A stretch of 64,000 bases of DNA from WJKQ01 sp043810515 (GCA_043810515.1 JBDRNZ010000012.1:1-64000); one strand, 5' to 3'. Positions 43,201 through 51,604 are shown, counted from the stretch's first letter. The notes: generated by a model not told the origin, from the letters alone. A program made the numbers and translations.

Positions 43201-43888
43201 TTTTTGGAATAATTTTTGCTCCGTGCGTTCCGGGTGTTGAGAGGTTTTTTGAGAAAAACACTCCGGGTGATCTGACGATCTGGCTAACCACGACTCTTTC
43301 AATCCCGTTTATTACAAATGTTCCTCGGTTTGTCATCAACGGCACGTTTCCAAGGAATACGTCCTGTTCCTTAATTTCACCTGTTTCTTTGTTTATGAGC
43401 TGTACGTGAACTTTTAGCGGAACCTCGTATGTAAGATTTTTGGTTTTTGCGTCTTCGGCGTTGTATTTCTGTTCCCCAAGCGAATGTTCAAGAAAATGCA
43501 GTTCCAGTTTTTTCCCGGAAAAGTCCTGTATAGGCGAAATCTCGTCCAAAAGCTCTCTGATGCCCTGATTTAGAAACCATTCGTATGAATTCAGCTGTAT
43601 CTCGATAAGATTTGGAATTGGCACACTTTGATCTATTCTTGTTGTGAAATATTTTCTCGGGCTTCTTGAAATGATGCTTTCTTTCATTATCGGAATCTGG
43701 GAAGGCTTGATCAGCTCCTGTTTCGGGCGGCGGACTATTTTCTTTTTGGAAATAGTCTTTTTCGCGATCGTCTTTCTTGTGATTGTCTTTTTTGCCGCCG
43801 TCTTTTTCGTGGCGGGGGATTTTGATTTAGCTTTTGTGGAATGTTTTTTCGGAGAGGATTTTAAAGTTTTCTTTTTCGCTTTTGGCAT
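40241..43888 (-). CDS. rpoB: RNA polymerase beta subunit with basic N-terminal extension
   Basis: Beta subunit, catalytic partner of RpoC. From ATG 43888 the protein is 1215 aa; an in-frame TTG at 43903 adds five residues and seems unlikely. Conserved regions include the rifampicin pocket (LSQFMDQTNPLSELEHKRRLSAMGPGG, in parts) with no obvious resistance change, and the C-terminal GGKAQHGGQRFGEMEVWALEA. Unusual: the first ~56 residues are Lys/Thr/Ser-rich, with SPKK-like motifs and five tandem pentads of KKTIx type (residues 28-52). An acidic C-terminal tail is also present. It does not follow rplL, as it would in most bacteria. Confidence 0.96.
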   Translation of the reverse strand: MPKAKKKTLKSSPKKHSTKAKSKSPATKKTAAKKTITRKTIAKKTISKKKIVRRPKQELIKPSQIPIMKESIISRSPRKYFTTRIDQSVPIPNLIEIQLNSYEWFLNQGIRELLDEISPIQDFSGKKLELHFLEHSLGEQKYNAEDAKTKNLTYEVPLKVHVQLINKETGEIKEQDVFLGNVPLMTNRGTFVINGIERVVVSQIVRSPGVFFSKNLSTPGTHGAKIIPKRGAWLEIETDKKGVITVKIDRKRKIHITSLLRVFGYETDKEIMDLFKDVTTDIEHDYILNTLEKDPSKTVEDSYQNVYKKIRPGDLATPENAKALIKSMFFDYRKYDMGPVARYKLNKRFKLKTPNTKKYHTFQVEDFVYILKHLVRLNNGEFNADDIDHLSNRRIRAVGELVQNKFRVGLLRTDRIAKDRMTVMDLETVTPTQLINSRPITAALREFFASSQLSQFMDQTNPLSELEHKRRLSAMGPGGLSRERASFDVRDVHQSHYGRICPIATPEGPNIGLVVHLATYAKINEYGFIETPFREVSDVIKNSIKNIVGRTARETIEDKGKIITKAGQTIDENMAKKITKLKLDEVKVRPYITDTIKYFDADEEQELVIAQANSELDKMGQFTSTRVSARKKGEPTLAHINDVTHIDVSPKQIISITTALIPFLEHDDNTRASMGSNMQRQAVSLISPEAPVVGTGIEEISAKSSGQVIVADMDGTVSYVDANSIIVVYANGKKVGYELQTYERSNQGTCIHQRVKVNKGDKVRRGDVLADGPATDKGELALGQNLLVAYMTWEGYNFEDAVIISDELARKGTYDSVHIETFTVDVRETKLGSEIITRDIPNVGENKLKDLDEDGIVRIGATVHEGDILVGKITPKGETELTAEERLLRAIFGDKARDVKDTSLKLPGGEGGKVVGIQIFTKETGDELQTGVLKQIRVNVAQTRKISIGDKVAGRHGNKGVISIIVPKEDMPFLPDGTPVDIILNPLGVTSRMNIGQILETHLGWAARKQGFTVATPPLNGVPTDEIANQLKKAGLPENGKITLYDGKTGEPFDHEVTVGIAYILKLNHLVEDKIHARSVGPYSLVTQQPLGGKAQHGGQRFGEMEVWALEAYGAAHTLQEMLTIKSDDVYGRSKAYESIVKGELIKKPRVPESFNVLVKELQSLGLSVKLMDSEKGKEEAVENPEEILEEGAENEEEISKDVKEEIIEETGAKS

Positions 43889-43980
43889 ATTGAAAATGGT
43901 CAAGGAACTTAATGTATAGCCTTTGAAAAAAGGCCTAAACTATCTTCCTTAACTCATCCGGTGTTTTTGATAGCCTTCGC

Positions 43981-44008
43981 ATTTTACCCTTCAAGGGTGG
44001 GAAGTCAA
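43981..44008 (-). promoter_or_regulatory. Promoter of rpoB-ssb-rpoC-rpsL-rpsG
   Basis: TTGACT (44003-44008), 16 bp, then TAAAAT (43981-43986), immediately after the sugar-isomerase stop. The predicted leader is ~86 nt and holds a small hairpin (TAGGCCTTT with AAAGGCTA, one bulge). The 12-mer TCTTGACTTCCC at the -35 matches the fusA promoter. Confidence 0.7.
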
Positions 44009-44012
44009 GAAT

Positions 44013-44834
44013 TTATTGGAAATTTTTCTGTGTTTCTTCCTGAGTGTCTTCCGGAGTCTCTTTGTTTTCTTCTTTTGTTTCGATTGCTTCCACGTTTTTG
44101 TAGTATTTTTCGTAGTATTTTTTGACATCCTGAAGGTCTTCCACGACTTTGGCGTCCTCACCGGCGTGAAGATATTTTGGAAGGATTTTTATGGAAATTG
44201 CGCCGGGATATTTATCCTGTTTCAGCTTTGTAAGAAAGCTTTCCAGCGGCATTATTCCTTCTTTTGGCGGGGCGTATTTTTTACCTTTATATACATTTGA
44301 AAGATGGACGTGCACCAGATATTTTTTAAATGCCGAATATGCTCTCATTAAATCCTGTCTTTTTTCTCCGATTCTGGCTGTGTCGAGCGATATATGTTTG
44401 AATTTTTTGAGTTCCTGAGTGTTTGTCATTGCGTATTCCGGAATGAAGCCGAGAAATGTTCCCGCGGGGGCGTTTTCAAGAGCAATTGACAGGAATTCTT
44501 TTTCGCGGAGGCGCGGAATCTCTTTTTTCAGCCAGCTTGCGAGTTTGAAGTCGAGAAGCTTTGGCGGCTGGAGAACCAGTACCTTTGCGCCTACTGCTTT
44601 TGTCAGATCGACAAGCTCTTTTATTCTCTTTGCGGCAACCTGTTCGGGAGATGATACTGCGTGTATCGGGATATCGTATTCTTTTGATAATTTTTTCAGG
44701 TATTCCGCGTTTGTGGTATCGAATTGCCCGAAATCAACGCTTAAATCGATGCCGTCGTATCCGGCACTTTTTGCAAGTTCAAAAATACGATTAATGCCGT
44801 ATCCTCTCAAAGATTCTGTCCAAAGAAGTATCAT
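44013..44834 (-). CDS. Sugar-phosphate isomerase/epimerase-like TIM barrel protein
   Basis: A 273-aa protein of the xylose-isomerase-like/AP-endonuclease-2 superfamily. The N-terminal GYDGIDLSVDFGQFD, a central SIALENAP, DTARIGE and HVHLSNV carry the expected metal-binding Glu, Asp and His positions. The last ~30 residues are a Glu/Thr/Lys tail. The substrate cannot be told from the sequence. It has its own promoter and lies between serS and the rpoB promoter. Confidence 0.75.
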   Translation of the reverse strand: MILLWTESLRGYGINRIFELAKSAGYDGIDLSVDFGQFDTTNAEYLKKLSKEYDIPIHAVSSPEQVAAKRIKELVDLTKAVGAKVLVLQPPKLLDFKLASWLKKEIPRLREKEFLSIALENAPAGTFLGFIPEYAMTNTQELKKFKHISLDTARIGEKRQDLMRAYSAFKKYLVHVHLSNVYKGKKYAPPKEGIMPLESFLTKLKQDKYPGAISIKILPKYLHAGEDAKVVEDLQDVKKYYEKYYKNVEAIETKEENKETPEDTQEETQKNFQ

Positions 44835-44858
44835 GTTTTTGTTTTTAATACTCTGTAT

Positions 44859-44887
44859 ATTCTACCATAAGAACAGGCGGGGAGCAA
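44859..44887 (-). promoter_or_regulatory. Promoter of the sugar-isomerase-like gene
   Basis: TTGCTC (44882-44887), 17 bp, then TAGAAT (44859-44864) preceded by TGG, a TGn-extended -10. The predicted start gives a leader of roughly 18-20 nt. Confidence 0.65.
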
Positions 44888-44917
44888 TAAAGATACGTGA
44901 TGTTTTCGAGGCCTGTG

Positions 44918-46192
44918 TTATTTCTTCTCTATTTTGGTTCTGCCTCCCATGTATGACTGAAGTATCTCCGGGATTAAGACCGATCCGTCTTTCTGCTGGT
45001 AATTTTCCAAAATTGTCACGAGAGTGCGGGGGATTGCTACCGCTGTTCCGTTTAGAGTATGGACGTATTCATTTTTGCCGTTTTCGGCCTTGTACCGTAT
45101 GCGTGAGCGGCGTGCCTGAAAATCCGTGCAGTTTGAGCAGGATGTTACCTCCCGGTATTTTTCCTGAGTCGGGATCCAGGCTTCTATATCGTATTTTTTT
45201 GCAGCCGGAGCGCCCAGGTCGCCTCCGCAGATATTTACTACCTGATAATGAAATCCAAGTTCGTGCATTATTTCCTCCTCGGTTTCACGGATAAATTCGT
45301 GCTGAGCTTCAGAGTCCTCAGGTTTGCAGAATATGAACATTTCGATTTTGTCGAATTGGTGAACGCGGATTATGCCGGCCGTGTCTTTTCCGTATGAACC
45401 GGCTTCTCTTCGGAAACAGCTTGAATATCCACAGTATTTCAGCGGAAGCGAGCTATTTTCGAGAATTTCCGTGTAATGGAGCATCGTTAGAGGAACTTCC
45501 GATGTTCCAACAAGAAAAAGTTTGTCGTCGTTCGGGTTTACTTCATATATTTCGTTTCTGTCCGCGGGAAAAAATCCCGTGGCAAACATGGCTTCCTCCT
45601 TTACAAGAACCGGCGGGATGACCGGCATAAAGCCTTTTGAGGTAAGCTTGTGGATAACGTGCTGGACTATCGCAAACTGCAGAAGCACGGCCTCGTTTTT
45701 CAGGTAATAAAAACGTGCTCCGGATGTGCGCACACCTCTTTCGATGTCTATAATATCAAGATCTTTTCCGAGCTGAATGTGATCTTTTGGCGTAAAATCA
45801 AACTTCGGTTTTTCGCCGTATGTGCTTACGATCTCGTTGTCCGCCTCGCTTTTGCCATCCGGAACCGAGTCCAGTGGGGGATTTGGGATTTCAAATGCGA
45901 GACTGTCGATTTCCTTTTCCAGCTTTTCAAGTTCTGGCTCGAGGTCTTTGATTTCTTTCTTGATTTTGGAAAGTTTCTCAAGGAGGCTCTTTTTTTCATC
46001 TTCCGTTTTGGCGGTTGCGACTGTTGCGCTCTGTTTGTTTTGTTCCGCTCTCAGACCTTCAGTTTTCTGCAAAAGTTCGTTTCTTTCATTATATAAGTCT
46101 ATGAGTTTGTCGATTTGGATTTTGACGTGTTTTTTCGCGGCACCTTCTTTAATGATGCCCGGATTTTCCACTATAAATTTTATGTCTATCAT
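44918..46192 (-). CDS. serS: Seryl-tRNA synthetase
   Basis: Charges tRNA-Ser and tRNA-Sec type substrates. The 424-aa class II enzyme has an N-terminal antiparallel coiled-coil arm (about residues 25-105), motif 2 (FRREAGSYGKDTAGIIRVHQF, in parts) and motif 3 with LNGTAVAIPRTLV. Located 4 bp after efp; last gene of the pgi operon. Confidence 0.96.
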   Translation of the reverse strand: MIDIKFIVENPGIIKEGAAKKHVKIQIDKLIDLYNERNELLQKTEGLRAEQNKQSATVATAKTEDEKKSLLEKLSKIKKEIKDLEPELEKLEKEIDSLAFEIPNPPLDSVPDGKSEADNEIVSTYGEKPKFDFTPKDHIQLGKDLDIIDIERGVRTSGARFYYLKNEAVLLQFAIVQHVIHKLTSKGFMPVIPPVLVKEEAMFATGFFPADRNEIYEVNPNDDKLFLVGTSEVPLTMLHYTEILENSSLPLKYCGYSSCFRREAGSYGKDTAGIIRVHQFDKIEMFIFCKPEDSEAQHEFIRETEEEIMHELGFHYQVVNICGGDLGAPAAKKYDIEAWIPTQEKYREVTSCSNCTDFQARRSRIRYKAENGKNEYVHTLNGTAVAIPRTLVTILENYQQKDGSVLIPEILQSYMGGRTKIEKK

Positions 46193-46196
46193 TGTT

Positions 46197-46754
46197 TTAG
46201 GCTTTAGATACGTATGTTCCGTCTTCCGTGTTTATTTTTATCGTGTCACCTTCCTTAATAAAGAGAGGGACTTTGATGGTTTTACCGGTTTCGATTTCGC
46301 AATCTTTACTGCCGCCGGTTGCTGTGTCGCCTTTTACACCGGGTGTTGTTGAGATAACTTTGAAATCCATTTTTGGAGGAAGCTGTACACTTACGGGTTT
46401 TCCCTCAATGTGCATTGCGTAGCATTCGGTCCCTTCAAGCAAAAATTTTGTTGAATCGCCGAGGGCTTCTTTATCAAGCGAAAACTGATCATAGTTTTCA
46501 TTGTCCATAAAATGGTAGTTAGCGCCGTCATTATAAAGGTATTGGCATTTTTTTCTTGTCACGTCAGCGAGTTCCACGGCTTCACCCGATTTGAAAGTGT
46601 TTTCGACTGCCTGCCCTGTTTTCAGATTTTTAAGTTTTGTCCTTGTGAATGCGCAGCCTTTTCCCGGATTCACAAACTGCGCGCTTATGATCAGCCATGG
46701 AGCATTTTTGAACGTTATGGCCATTCCCTGTCTTAAAGTTGTTGTAACCGGCAT
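46197..46754 (-). CDS. efp: Elongation factor P
   Basis: EF-P relieves ribosome stalling at polyproline. The 185-aa protein has the three-domain fold; the tip loop NPGKGCAF places Lys32 where E. coli has the beta-lysylated Lys34. The adjacent EpmA-like gene, one base upstream, is the expected modifying ligase, so Lys32 is the probable target. Confidence 0.96.
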   Translation of the reverse strand: MPVTTTLRQGMAITFKNAPWLIISAQFVNPGKGCAFTRTKLKNLKTGQAVENTFKSGEAVELADVTRKKCQYLYNDGANYHFMDNENYDQFSLDKEALGDSTKFLLEGTECYAMHIEGKPVSVQLPPKMDFKVISTTPGVKGDTATGGSKDCEIETGKTIKVPLFIKEGDTIKINTEDGTYVSKA

Positions 46755-46755
46755 C

Positions 46756-47754
46756 TTAGTTTTTTATTAATTTTTTTAGTGGAAACAGCAATACGTCTTC
46801 TATGTTGTCCAGATTGAGCAGAATCATAAACAATCTGTCGAGTCCGAGCGCAATTCCCGCGCAGGGATTACTGATTGATTCTAGACTAGCTAAAAATTCC
46901 CCGTCAATATCAAATACTGTTTTTCCAAGTTTTTTGCGAAGATTTTGTTCTTTTTCAAGCCTGGATTTTTGTTCGCCTGAATCTGTCAATTCGGAAAAAG
47001 CGTTCGCGATTTCTATTCCTCCAATATAAAGTTCAAAACGTTCCGCGAAGAAAGGTTCGTCTTTTTTCTTTTTTGCAAGCGCCGCCTGAGTTGCCGGATA
47101 ATCGTACACGAAGACCGGTTTTGGTGTCCCGAGATGCGGTTCTATTTCATTCAGGAAAATTTTGAAAAATACGTCGTCCCAATCGTCGCATCCAGAAGTC
47201 GAATATCCTTTTTCCTCAGCCGCGGATTTTAGTTTTTCGAAGGTCTTGTTTTTAAGAAGGTCTATGTCGCAGAATTTTAAAAAAAGCTCGCGGACGGAGA
47301 TACGTTCCCATGGCTTTTCCAGTCCGATCTTTTGGTTTTGGTACGTGGCGGAGGGGCTTTCTGCGAGATGCTGCACGAGATTTTCACAATCCGTCATTAT
47401 GTCTTTGTAATCCGCTTTTTCCCTGTACCATTCGATCATTGTAAATTCCGGATTATGCAGATTTCCGCCGATCTCACCGTTCCGGAAAACTTTTGTTATC
47501 TGGAAAATATTTCCAAAACCTGCGCCGAGCAGTTTTTTCATCTGAAGTTCGGGCGAAGTGTTCAGATAGAGCTTATGGCGGGAATTTTGCGGAGTGGAGA
47601 GCGTGGTTTCGAAAGGCGTGAGGTGAGGTTCCATTCCGGGGATAGGGGTCATTATCGGGGTTTCGACTTCAAGAAATCCGGAGGTCGTAAAAAAATCCCT
47701 GGTTTTCTGGGTAAGCACGCTGCGTTTTTTTGCGATCAGTCTGTCATATATCAT
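46756..47754 (-). CDS. epmA: EF-P lysine ligase EpmA (GenX/PoxA type)
   Basis: A 332-aa protein matching the catalytic half of class II lysyl-tRNA synthetase without the anticodon-binding domain: FLEVETPIMTPIPGMEPHL, motif 2 FRNGEIGGNLHNPEFTMIEWY, and motif 3 GIALGLDRLFM. This length and the position next to efp identify EpmA rather than LysS. EpmA normally attaches (R)-beta-lysine made by EpmB; no epmB lies in the window. It overlaps the LOG gene by 4 bp. Confidence 0.93.
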   Translation of the reverse strand: MIYDRLIAKKRSVLTQKTRDFFTTSGFLEVETPIMTPIPGMEPHLTPFETTLSTPQNSRHKLYLNTSPELQMKKLLGAGFGNIFQITKVFRNGEIGGNLHNPEFTMIEWYREKADYKDIMTDCENLVQHLAESPSATYQNQKIGLEKPWERISVRELFLKFCDIDLLKNKTFEKLKSAAEEKGYSTSGCDDWDDVFFKIFLNEIEPHLGTPKPVFVYDYPATQAALAKKKKDEPFFAERFELYIGGIEIANAFSELTDSGEQKSRLEKEQNLRKKLGKTVFDIDGEFLASLESISNPCAGIALGLDRLFMILLNLDNIEDVLLFPLKKLIKN

Positions 47755-48440
47755 GGCTCGAAGCTGTATTTTTTGATGTTCTTGTAGAAGTTTTTTCCCT
47801 CTTTTTTGAAAATCCGATAAGTGCTGATAATTAGCTTTATCGCTTCTTTATTGTTTTTTGCGATGTGGACATGTTTCATGTCGTGGGGGCTTATCAGTCC
47901 ACGCTTTAGCGGATATTTTCTAACCCATTCTATAAGTTTTTCCCACATTTTTCCTGTGAGAATTATCGGGATGGGATGAATGTGTTTTACCTGAATTAGC
48001 TGCCATGTATAGAAAAATTCCAGGCATGTTCCGATTCCTCCCGGCACTATTACGACTGCGCTGGAGAGTGCCATGAAATTGTCGAGTCTTTTTGAAAATC
48101 TTTTAAAGCGTTTTTGCATTTCGAGGTAAGCGTTGTTTGGGGCAGTCCATGGAAGTTCTATTATCAGGCCGATTGAATCCGCAATGTTATTGGCGTCTCC
48201 GGCTTCATGTCCTGCATTTGCCGCTTCCATCAGGCCGGGGCCACCTCCTGTCACAAGATCTATTCCGTTTTTTCCTATTTCTTTTGCCAGACTGTAAACC
48301 TGTCTGTAGGTTTTGTCGTTTTTATTTATGCGGGCCGATCCGAAGATTGCTACGCGAAACTCGTTTCTTTTTAATTCCTGGGACAAACGTTTTGAATGAT
48401 TTTTTTTTATTAACATATGTGCATTTAAAGTTTGAGGCAT
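47751..48440 (-). CDS. LOG family (TIGR00730-like) nucleotide phosphoribohydrolase
   Basis: A 229-aa Rossmann-like protein with the LOG signature PGGIGTCLEFF and an upstream GSARI and TGGGPGLMEAANAG. The family cleaves ribose 5-phosphate from nucleoside monophosphates (cytokinin activation in plants, general AMP/GMP-like hydrolysis in bacteria). ATG 48440 overlaps the tkt stop by 16 bp; ATG 48416 would avoid this and is possible. Substrate in this organism unknown. Confidence 0.82.
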   Translation of the reverse strand: MPQTLNAHMLIKKNHSKRLSQELKRNEFRVAIFGSARINKNDKTYRQVYSLAKEIGKNGIDLVTGGGPGLMEAANAGHEAGDANNIADSIGLIIELPWTAPNNAYLEMQKRFKRFSKRLDNFMALSSAVVIVPGGIGTCLEFFYTWQLIQVKHIHPIPIILTGKMWEKLIEWVRKYPLKRGLISPHDMKHVHIAKNNKEAIKLIISTYRIFKKEGKNFYKNIKKYSFEP

Positions 48441-50329
48441 GTCTCTGCGATTTGTTCCGGGGAGAGCCCCTCGAGGGCATAGAGTTCCTCCACTTTTCCG
48501 GAAAGCTGGTACTTTTTGACGCCGAGCGAGGTGAAGGCCTCCACGCAGATTTTTTCATTTACAAGATGCGCTGCGAGCTGTGAGCCAAGGCCGGAAACTG
48601 TGTTGTGATCCTCGACTGTTATGACTTTGAGGGTTTTTCTGACTGAATCCATGAGGGTTTTGTCGAATTTTTTGATGGATGTCGCGGCGATCAGTTCCAC
48701 AGAAATTTCCGGATGGGATTTTTTCAGGATTTCCCATGCCTGTAGCGACTGGTGGACCATTGAGCCTATTGCTACGAGCGTGATACTGTTTCCTTCGCGG
48801 ATGACATCCGACTTTCCATATTCATATTCATAATTTTTATCGTAAAAAATGTCGCCGTTTTCTGCTTCGATTGCCGGAATTTTGTGGCGTCCCATGCGGA
48901 CGTAGAAATTTCCATAATGCGAGGCAATATACCTTATTATGCGGTCTGTCTGGTTCGGATCGGCTGGCTCTATTATCATTGTGTTGAAAAATCCGAGGAA
49001 ACTGCCGGCGTCGTCTATTGCCTGATGTGTCGGGCCGTCTTCACCGACTGAAAGTCCGCAGTGGGTTGCGACAAGTTTTGTGTTGCAGGAATTTATGTCG
49101 TTTACGCGGGCCTGGTCTTTTGCGCGGCTTGAAAGGAACGCTCCGAATGTTGATGCGAATGGTGTAAATCCGCTCAGGCTCAATCCTCCGGCGGCTGAAA
49201 CCATGTGCTGTTCCGCGATGCCGCATTCTATGTGCTGGTGCGGAAGTTCTGAGGATACAAATTGTGTCATGACGGATCCTTTCAGGTCCGCTGTCATCGC
49301 GACTATTTCAGGATTTTGTTTTGCGAGGTCGAGAAGAGCTTTTCCGTATGCTGTTCTGCAGTCGGTGATTGTTTCTTTGTCGTAGACGAGTGGGGTGCCG
49401 GTGGAAATTTCCGTTTTTTCGAGAAGGGGAGTGAAGGCGGGCTTTTCCGGTTTCCATTTTATGTTTTTGCGGAATTCGTCCAGAGTTTTTTCTTCGTCTG
49501 CCGATAATTTTAATGTTTCGAGCGCTTCTGCGGCCTCCTCTTCGTTTGGCGCTTTTCCGTGCCAGTGTGATGAAAGTTCTTTTCCGGTTTTTTCCATGAA
49601 ATCAATTCCTTTGCCCATTATTGTGTGGCCGATTATCACCGATGGTCTGCCGGTTTCTTTCCATGCTTTCGAAACCGCGTCCCAGATTTCCTCGTAATCG
49701 TGGCCGTCCGTTTCTATCACGTTCCAGTTTCCGGCCTCAAAAATTTTCTTTATGTCGATATCCATAATTTCCTTTAGACTTGCCGTTAACTGCACTTTAT
49801 TGCTGTCCACGAAAAGTATCAGATTATCCAGATTGTGCTGTTTTGAAAAATTAATCATTTCGTACACCTGCCCTTCCTGCGCTTCTCCATCGCCCATAAT
49901 CGCGAAAACTTTTTTGCCGGAATTTTTTAGTTTTTCACCGGCCGCCATTCCGGCTGCGACAGAAACGCCTATTCCCAAAGGACCGGTTCCGTATTCCACT
50001 CCCGGAACGTGTCTCGTGATGTGGCCTTCATATATCGATCCGGCTTGGCGGAAAGTTTTTATAACTTCGTCTTTCGGGATATAGCCGAGCTCCGCGAGGA
50101 CGCTGTATACGGCGGGGGAGATGTGTCCGTTTGAAACTACGACTTTTTCGCCGGTCTGACTTACGATAAACGCGTAAATTGTCGCAAGGTAATCAAGCGA
50201 CGAGAGCGATCCGCCCGGATGTCCGCTTTTTGCGTTCACAACCATTTCAAGAATTGATCTGCGGCAGGATTTTGTGAAGATTTTGAGAAAATCCAGGTGT
50301 TTCTTCTCGAGCTTTTCTCCTATTTTCAT
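48425..50329 (-). CDS. tkt: Transketolase (full length)
   Basis: Moves two-carbon units between sugar phosphates in the pentose-phosphate pathway. The 634-aa chain has all three domains: the TPP/Mg site GDGEAQEGQVYEM, the pyrimidine domain (VGEDGPTHQAIDD, GIAEQHM) and the C-terminal domain with VEDHNTVSGLG. It overlaps pgi by 4 bp. With pgi and fba/fbp it supplies pentose phosphates for PRPP and nucleotides. Confidence 0.95.
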   Translation of the reverse strand: MKIGEKLEKKHLDFLKIFTKSCRRSILEMVVNAKSGHPGGSLSSLDYLATIYAFIVSQTGEKVVVSNGHISPAVYSVLAELGYIPKDEVIKTFRQAGSIYEGHITRHVPGVEYGTGPLGIGVSVAAGMAAGEKLKNSGKKVFAIMGDGEAQEGQVYEMINFSKQHNLDNLILFVDSNKVQLTASLKEIMDIDIKKIFEAGNWNVIETDGHDYEEIWDAVSKAWKETGRPSVIIGHTIMGKGIDFMEKTGKELSSHWHGKAPNEEEAAEALETLKLSADEEKTLDEFRKNIKWKPEKPAFTPLLEKTEISTGTPLVYDKETITDCRTAYGKALLDLAKQNPEIVAMTADLKGSVMTQFVSSELPHQHIECGIAEQHMVSAAGGLSLSGFTPFASTFGAFLSSRAKDQARVNDINSCNTKLVATHCGLSVGEDGPTHQAIDDAGSFLGFFNTMIIEPADPNQTDRIIRYIASHYGNFYVRMGRHKIPAIEAENGDIFYDKNYEYEYGKSDVIREGNSITLVAIGSMVHQSLQAWEILKKSHPEISVELIAATSIKKFDKTLMDSVRKTLKVITVEDHNTVSGLGSQLAAHLVNEKICVEAFTSLGVKKYQLSGKVEELYALEGLSPEQIAETCLKL

Positions 50330-51507
50330 AGTGATTCTTTTATCAGTTTTTTTGCGAGTTCCACTCCCGGCTGGTCGAATGCGTTTACTCCGAATAATTC
50401 GCCGAGGAAAGCTATTTCTCCCATGAACATCATCAGCATTTCTCCGAGTGTTTCTTCTGAAATTGAGTCTACTTTAATTGTTATGTTTGGTCTATTATTT
50501 TTCGTCAGGGAAATTTCGGTCGCGGATTTTTCGATTTGCATGAGTCGTCCGAAAGTTATCGCTTTTTCGGGGATTTCCGGGTCAGTTGCGAATTTTTCCC
50601 GTTCGATGAAAACGATGAGTTTGTCGTTCGGGCCGTCATTGTATAGCTGGAGTTGGGAATGTTGGTCGGTTGCGCCGAGCGCTGAGACAGGTGTGATTCC
50701 TGTGGAGAGGTTTTTGCCGATGCTTTCCGCGAGAAGCTGTCTGTACCAGTCGGACAGGCCGGTGAGGGCTTGCGCATAAGGCATTAGCACGTTTATGGTT
50801 TTGCCTTTTTTGAATAATGAATGCCGGATGGTCGCGAGGGTGAAAGGGAGATTTTCTTTTGTCTCGGGCGAAAGAAAGCGTGTTTTTATGCTTTTTGCGC
50901 CGGCGATGAGTTTTTCTATATCTATTCCGATCAGTTTTGCGGGCAGGAGAGCCGTGGGTGTGAATATCGAAAATCTGCCGGAGATGTTTTGTGGAATGTC
51001 GAATGTCTCGATGCTGTCTTTTTTTGCTGTTTCCCTGAGAAAGCCTTTTTCAGGATTTGTGACGAATATGAAATGCTCTTTTGGAGGCAGGGATTTTTTC
51101 TCGAGTTTTGCTCGGAAATATGTGTATTGCGAGATGGTTTCGGTTGTTTCTCCCGACTTTGATACAACCAGAAACAGTGTTTTTGCGTAGTCGATTTTTT
51201 TGTCGAGTCTGCTGATGACGTCCGGGTCGATATTGTCGAGAATGGTCAGCTTTTCGTCGTCCGGTTTCAGAGCTTTTTGAAGGCAGCTCGTGCCAAGTGC
51301 CGAGCCTCCTATTCCGAGAAGCACGAAATGTTCAAATTTTGCGGCAGCTTTTGCCGCGAACTCATTGATTTTTTGAATCTGGGCCGTTTCGTCGATGGCC
51401 GGATAAAAATCCCGGGGAATTTTATCGATTTTTTTGTCTAATTCGGCTTCCGACAATCCGTGTTCCGGAGCGATTTTCTGCAGGTTTGTTAGGTTCAGAG
51501 TGATCAT
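50326..51507 (-). CDS. pgi: Glucose-6-phosphate isomerase (short form)
   Basis: Interconverts glucose 6-phosphate and fructose 6-phosphate. The 393-aa protein has LLGIGGSALGT near 65, SKSGETTET near 118, ISGRFSIFTPTALLPA and GATDQHSQLQLY. It is shorter than E. coli Pgi (549 aa), typical of the compact form. First gene of a six-gene operon reaching serS. Confidence 0.94.
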   Translation of the reverse strand: MITLNLTNLQKIAPEHGLSEAELDKKIDKIPRDFYPAIDETAQIQKINEFAAKAAAKFEHFVLLGIGGSALGTSCLQKALKPDDEKLTILDNIDPDVISRLDKKIDYAKTLFLVVSKSGETTETISQYTYFRAKLEKKSLPPKEHFIFVTNPEKGFLRETAKKDSIETFDIPQNISGRFSIFTPTALLPAKLIGIDIEKLIAGAKSIKTRFLSPETKENLPFTLATIRHSLFKKGKTINVLMPYAQALTGLSDWYRQLLAESIGKNLSTGITPVSALGATDQHSQLQLYNDGPNDKLIVFIEREKFATDPEIPEKAITFGRLMQIEKSATEISLTKNNRPNITIKVDSISEETLGEMLMMFMGEIAFLGELFGVNAFDQPGVELAKKLIKESL

Positions 51508-51515
51508 TTGAATGA

Positions 51516-51544
51516 AATATAGAGGATTTGCGCATGGGTATCAA
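51516..51544 (-). promoter_or_regulatory. Promoter of the pgi-serS operon; nearly leaderless
   Basis: TTGATA (51539-51544), 17 bp, then TATATT (51516-51521). Eight bases separate the -10 from the pgi ATG, so the mRNA start should fall 0-3 nt before the start codon. There is no room for a Shine-Dalgarno sequence. Confidence 0.7.
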
Positions 51545-51604
51545 GTAAGTAAAAGGAGCATCTAAATTTTTAGAAAAGTTTAATCTTCTAGGTTGTAATG
51601 GCTT

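Noticed and set aside
44419..45294. 291-aa plus-strand frame
   Set aside because: Covers the opposite strand of the sugar-isomerase gene, its promoter and serS; no recognisable motif.
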